Source of the DNA: Cylindrodendrum hubeiense | Lineage: Eukaryota; Ascomycota; Sordariomycetes; Hypocreales; Nectriaceae | Direction: 5' to 3' | DNA: 23,134 nt | NCBI GenBank assembly: GCA_014621425.1 | Contig: JAANBB010000553.1 | Coordinates: 1-23,134, forward strand | Shown: positions 20,255-23,134 of the stretch, in pieces | Layout: each line of letters opens with the position of its first letter | Numbering within the stretch: position 1 is the first letter of the stretch | The notes under the pieces: generated by a model | What the model was told of the DNA's origin: nothing | The model's database searches: none | The model's input: only the letters and a program-made list of their open reading frames with translations | Position numbers and translations under genes: made by a program

Positions 20255-21708
20255 ATGTATGACTTCAATCAACTTCGGAGCAGCATACCAGATGGACAAG
20301 TCCTCCTACCCCAAGATGAGGGCTACGACGCGAGCTTACGGCGATGGAGTGCTGCCTGCGAAAAGAGAGCTGTATGCGGCACCTTTGATTTTGATGTTTT
20401 AACGCCACTGACCGCTTTTAGGCTGTTGTCGTCAAACCAACATGCTCAAAAGAGGTATCTGTAGCTGTTAAATCAGCTGTTGCAGCCAAGATACCATTGA
20501 CGGTCTGCGGCGGTGGTCACTCCTCAAGCGGAACATCCTCATCTGATGGCATGGTCATTGATCTGAGCAATATGAGGAACGTGAAGGTCAACCCCGCAGA
20601 AATGACTGTCAGATTCGACGGCGGTTGTCTGTGGGAGGATGTGGACACTGCTCTCGAGCGTCATGGGCTTGCAACAGTCGGCGGCGTCGTCAACCACACC
20701 GGTGTTGGGGGATTGATACTAGGTGGAGGCCATGGCTATCTCACGCCGCTTCATGGCCTCACCATTGACAATCTCATTTGGGCAGAGGTTGTCCTTGCGG
20801 ATGGCACAATTGTCGAGGTATCCGAGGAGAAGGATGCCGATCTCTTTTGGGCCATCCGCGGTGCTGGCGCGAACTTCTGCGTCGCTACAGCATTTCTGAG
20901 CAGGGCATTCAGACAAGGGAAGGTGTGGAGCGGCACTCTAGCATATCCATCCAACAAGCTACCGGACCTTGTCGCCGTTGCCAACGAACTACACGGCCGG
21001 CACAATTCAGAAGGTCATTGCCTCGCTCTTGGCATAGGCTACGGCCCAGACGGCGTGACCCATGGTGTCTCCGCAATTCCTTGCTTTCAAGGCTCAGAAG
21101 AAGACGGCAAGAAGTACTTTTCAAAGCTTCTGAGCATCGAGGCGATTGCAAACAACACCGCGATGATGTCAACCGCTCAGATGAACACATTACTGAACCC
21201 TGTCTTCGGGCATGGCATCCGGCGTCTTATGGGATCTGGGAACGTGACGATGCCTCTTGACTGCGAGGCATTGCTACGGACTGCCGAGATGTTCTGGACA
21301 TTCTGTGATGCTCGCAACGGGATGGGCAAGTCGATTCTCGCCTTAGAGATCTTCCCAACCGACAAGATCCGGGCCGTTCCCCAGGATGCAACAGCGTATG
21401 CCAACCGAGGCGACTACTACGATGCAGTAACGGCATTTGGGTGGGAAGACGAGTCTCTTGATGCAGATGTTCGACAGTTCAACCGAGTTATCTGCGCGCA
21501 GATCCGTGAGTCCAACGGATATCGTGCTGGTTTCAACGAGAATGAATCCAAGGCACCTGTGGGCAGGTATATCAACATTGAAGCTGATAGCATCTCACCA
21601 CAGGATGCGTACGGTGTCAACTTTATGCGTCTCCGAGAGCTCAAGATGAAATATGATCCTCACAACATATTTCACAAGTGGCATGGAATTGTTGAAAGGG
21701 CTCAATGA
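20255..21708 (+). CDS. FAD-linked oxidoreductase, BBE / 6-hydroxy-D-nicotine oxidase-like (2 exons)
   Basis: Exons 20255-20371 and 20422-21708, joined across a 50-nt intron (GTATGC..TTTTAG, branch CTGAC), give 467 residues. The FAD-binding PCMH-type domain starts with RRWSAACEKRAAVVVKP. It has CGGGHSSSG, whose His72 is the likely 8-alpha-histidyl FAD attachment, then GVGGLILGGGHGYL (133-146) and AEVVLADGTIVEVS...DLFWAIRGAGANF. The BBE-like C-terminal motif YDPHNIF is at 450-456. The berberine-bridge second flavin link (Cys in GVCPTVG) is replaced by Val129, so one covalent link is expected. No signal peptide is visible, unlike many secreted members, so it is probably intracellular. Family members oxidise alcohols, sugars, amines or secondary-metabolite intermediates with O2; the substrate here is unknown. 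The ATG at 20255 gives the usual short lead before the domain. The gene probably belongs with the regulator just upstream. Confidence 0.92.
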
Positions 21709-21718
21709 TGTTGTAGCT

Positions 21719-21746
21719 GTTCCAGAGTAGCAGTTCCAGAGTAGCA
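21719..21746. repeat. 14-bp direct duplication after the oxidase stop
   Basis: GTTCCAGAGTAGCA occurs twice in a row, 10 bp past the stop codon, within the expected 3' UTR. Confidence 0.88.
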
Positions 21747-21889
21747 GCAACCTGGTAGGGTGCTTTTGAGATATTCTCTCATGCACAATTTAGTATCAAA
21801 TGAATTCATTAATTAGATGCTGTACGCGTCTTTAAAATACAGTCAAATTTCAATGTACACTTTTGCCTCTACTTAATTTGTTTTGGTTG

Positions 21890-21895
21890 AATAAA
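21890..21895 (+). terminator. Poly(A) signal AATAAA for the FAD oxidase
   Basis: AATAAA 182 nt past the stop, inside an A/T-rich stretch (about 21770-21900) unlike the GC-richer surroundings. This is consistent with a fungal 3' end. Confidence 0.55.
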
Positions 21896-23134
21896 CATGT
21901 TGAACTTGGGGATCTAACACTAGATGATAGCGTACACATGGGTGTGACAAAGACTGCATTCGGATTCCGCAACATGCCCAGGCCAGGTTTCTTACCCAAA
22001 TGCCCCAGTACATCTTATCTAAAATGCATCTAAACACATACAATGACGGAGACAGCGGTGAGTGGCCAAGCCTGTACCTGGTATAGGGTAGTAGCCACTG
22101 GTTTTGAGATGGAGGAGTAGGATGAAACTAGATAGTCAAAAAAAAAAGGTGCACAGCCTACATCCTTCGAATGTCTCGGGCAGATTTGATACTCGATGAA
22201 AACTCACGAGCGCAATCGTGCAACCCATGTAATCCTGCAATCCTGCGATCCTGCAATCCTGGAATTCTGGAATTCTGAAATCAAGCGAAGCCGCTCGGCC
22301 GGCCAAGACATCAATCAGCAATTATCAACCAGGACGAAAAGACGGCATGGGTTCTGTTGATACAACCCAAAGACGCTCCTCGCTGAGAATTGAGCTCGCA
22401 ACGGTGGTTGTTTCGATTTGGACCATTAGGAAGATACCCAGGGTATGATTCTCCCACAAGCCGCAGATGTCATTGCCTTGTTCAGCGTCCCCTGTCGGGC
22501 CACCCTTCCCATCGCTTGTCGCCTGTCAAATGAATTAGCCGACAATGCACTGGGGCTCGACCGGGGAGTGCCCATGCCAGGGAGCAGGTGACGATGACAT
22601 CGGTCAGACGGGTGAGTTATAGGGTGTGCAGTCCCGAATTGGGCAATAGTCGACGCCTTCAGGATGGGGACCCTGTTTCCCTTCTGTCCGCAACCCTCGC
22701 TAGTTTGAGTTGTAGATGTTACATGCTAGTGTGGTGTCTCTATTCGGAGTCGGAGGAGAGGCGCAATCGGCGTAGTAGTCGACAGGAGTGGCCTTGAGCT
22801 TGGCGAGCCGCTAGGGAAGAGCACGCTGTGTCCCCGGGCTCCGCATGGGCGGTGTTTTGGGTGGCGCTGGCGTGGGACCGGGTTGTGTGCGGTAGAGGGT
22901 ATCGTGGAATAATTAGTGGAGAGAGAGGGGAGAACAGTGGGCGGCTTTTGTTGGGGGGGAGGGGACAGAGCCACATGATTACAGCACTAAGACGGAGGAT
23001 GGTACGTCTGGTACATGAAGAGGTCTGAGAGGCGTACAGGGCTGTGGCTCGGATGAGGGTAAGGGGAGCGAGAGTGCGAGAGTGAGACGCCCGAGGCGAT
23101 GGAAATTGCGAGGTGAGCGAGTGAGGGTGGAGAG
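21896..23134. other. Right-hand flank without a supported gene
   Basis: No frame shows recognisable protein content. An 8-bp tandem repeat lies at 22232-22279. From about 22720 the plus strand becomes purine-rich (GAGAGAGAGGGGAG, GAGCGAGAGTGCGAGAGTGAG), meaning the minus strand is pyrimidine-rich. The segment upstream of the caspase-like gene has the same signature, so this may be promoter DNA of a minus-strand transcript, but no coding exon was found to its left. Confidence 0.4.
22232..22279. repeat. 8-bp tandem repeat, six units
   Basis: ATCCTGCA, ATCCTGCG, ATCCTGCA, ATCCTGGA, ATTCTGGA and ATTCTGAA run head to tail, drifting gradually from left to right. Confidence 0.9.

Overview
The window looks like nuclear DNA of a filamentous ascomycete (Pezizomycotina, most likely a Sordariomycete). 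Five multi-exon protein genes can be reconstructed. They have short introns (50-166 nt) with GT..AG ends, and most contain a CTAAC/CTGAC/CTAAT-type branch site. The protein families are typical of moulds: a Zn(II)2Cys6 regulator, a flavin-linked oxidase, a caspase-like/C2H2 protein and a patatin-like protein. No tRNA, rRNA, transposon or CRISPR array could be supported.

Layout: (1) 433-1758, minus strand: Gln-rich, coiled-coil, Met/Gly-tailed protein of unknown function with one intron that lacks stops and is a multiple of three. (2) 2463-5127, minus strand: nuclear-looking protein joining a caspase-fold domain with an intact His/Cys pair to C2H2 zinc fingers. (3) 5128-10505: about 5.4 kb without a convincing gene, between the divergent starts of genes 2 and 4, with pyrimidine-rich promoter or leader DNA at both edges and several short tandem repeats. 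(4) 10506-12527, plus strand: patatin-like protein whose nucleophile elbow reads G-T-G-T-G, so the catalytic serine position is Gly. (5) 12528-17571: about 5 kb without a convincing gene, holding minisatellites, a recurrent TACTACGTA motif and a long pyrimidine-rich leader with small upstream ORFs. (6) 17572-19934, plus strand: five-exon Zn2Cys6 transcription factor. (7) 20255-21708, plus strand: two-exon FAD-linked (BBE/6-hydroxy-D-nicotine-oxidase-like) oxidase only 320 bp downstream. (8) 21709-23134: 3' flank and a purine-rich right end with no supported gene.

Genes 1, 2 and the patatin-like gene look like conserved housekeeping or signalling genes. The regulator and oxidase form a head-to-tail pair resembling a small specialised-metabolism or detoxification locus. 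The gap between them carries a double CGG-N3-CCG element that could be a Zn2Cys6 binding site. The main points of interest are the caspase/zinc-finger fusion, the serine-less patatin, the regulator-oxidase pair with its candidate operator, and the long gene-poor gaps. I found nothing that clearly amounts to a wholly new system. All exon structures were read by eye and are not backed by transcript data.
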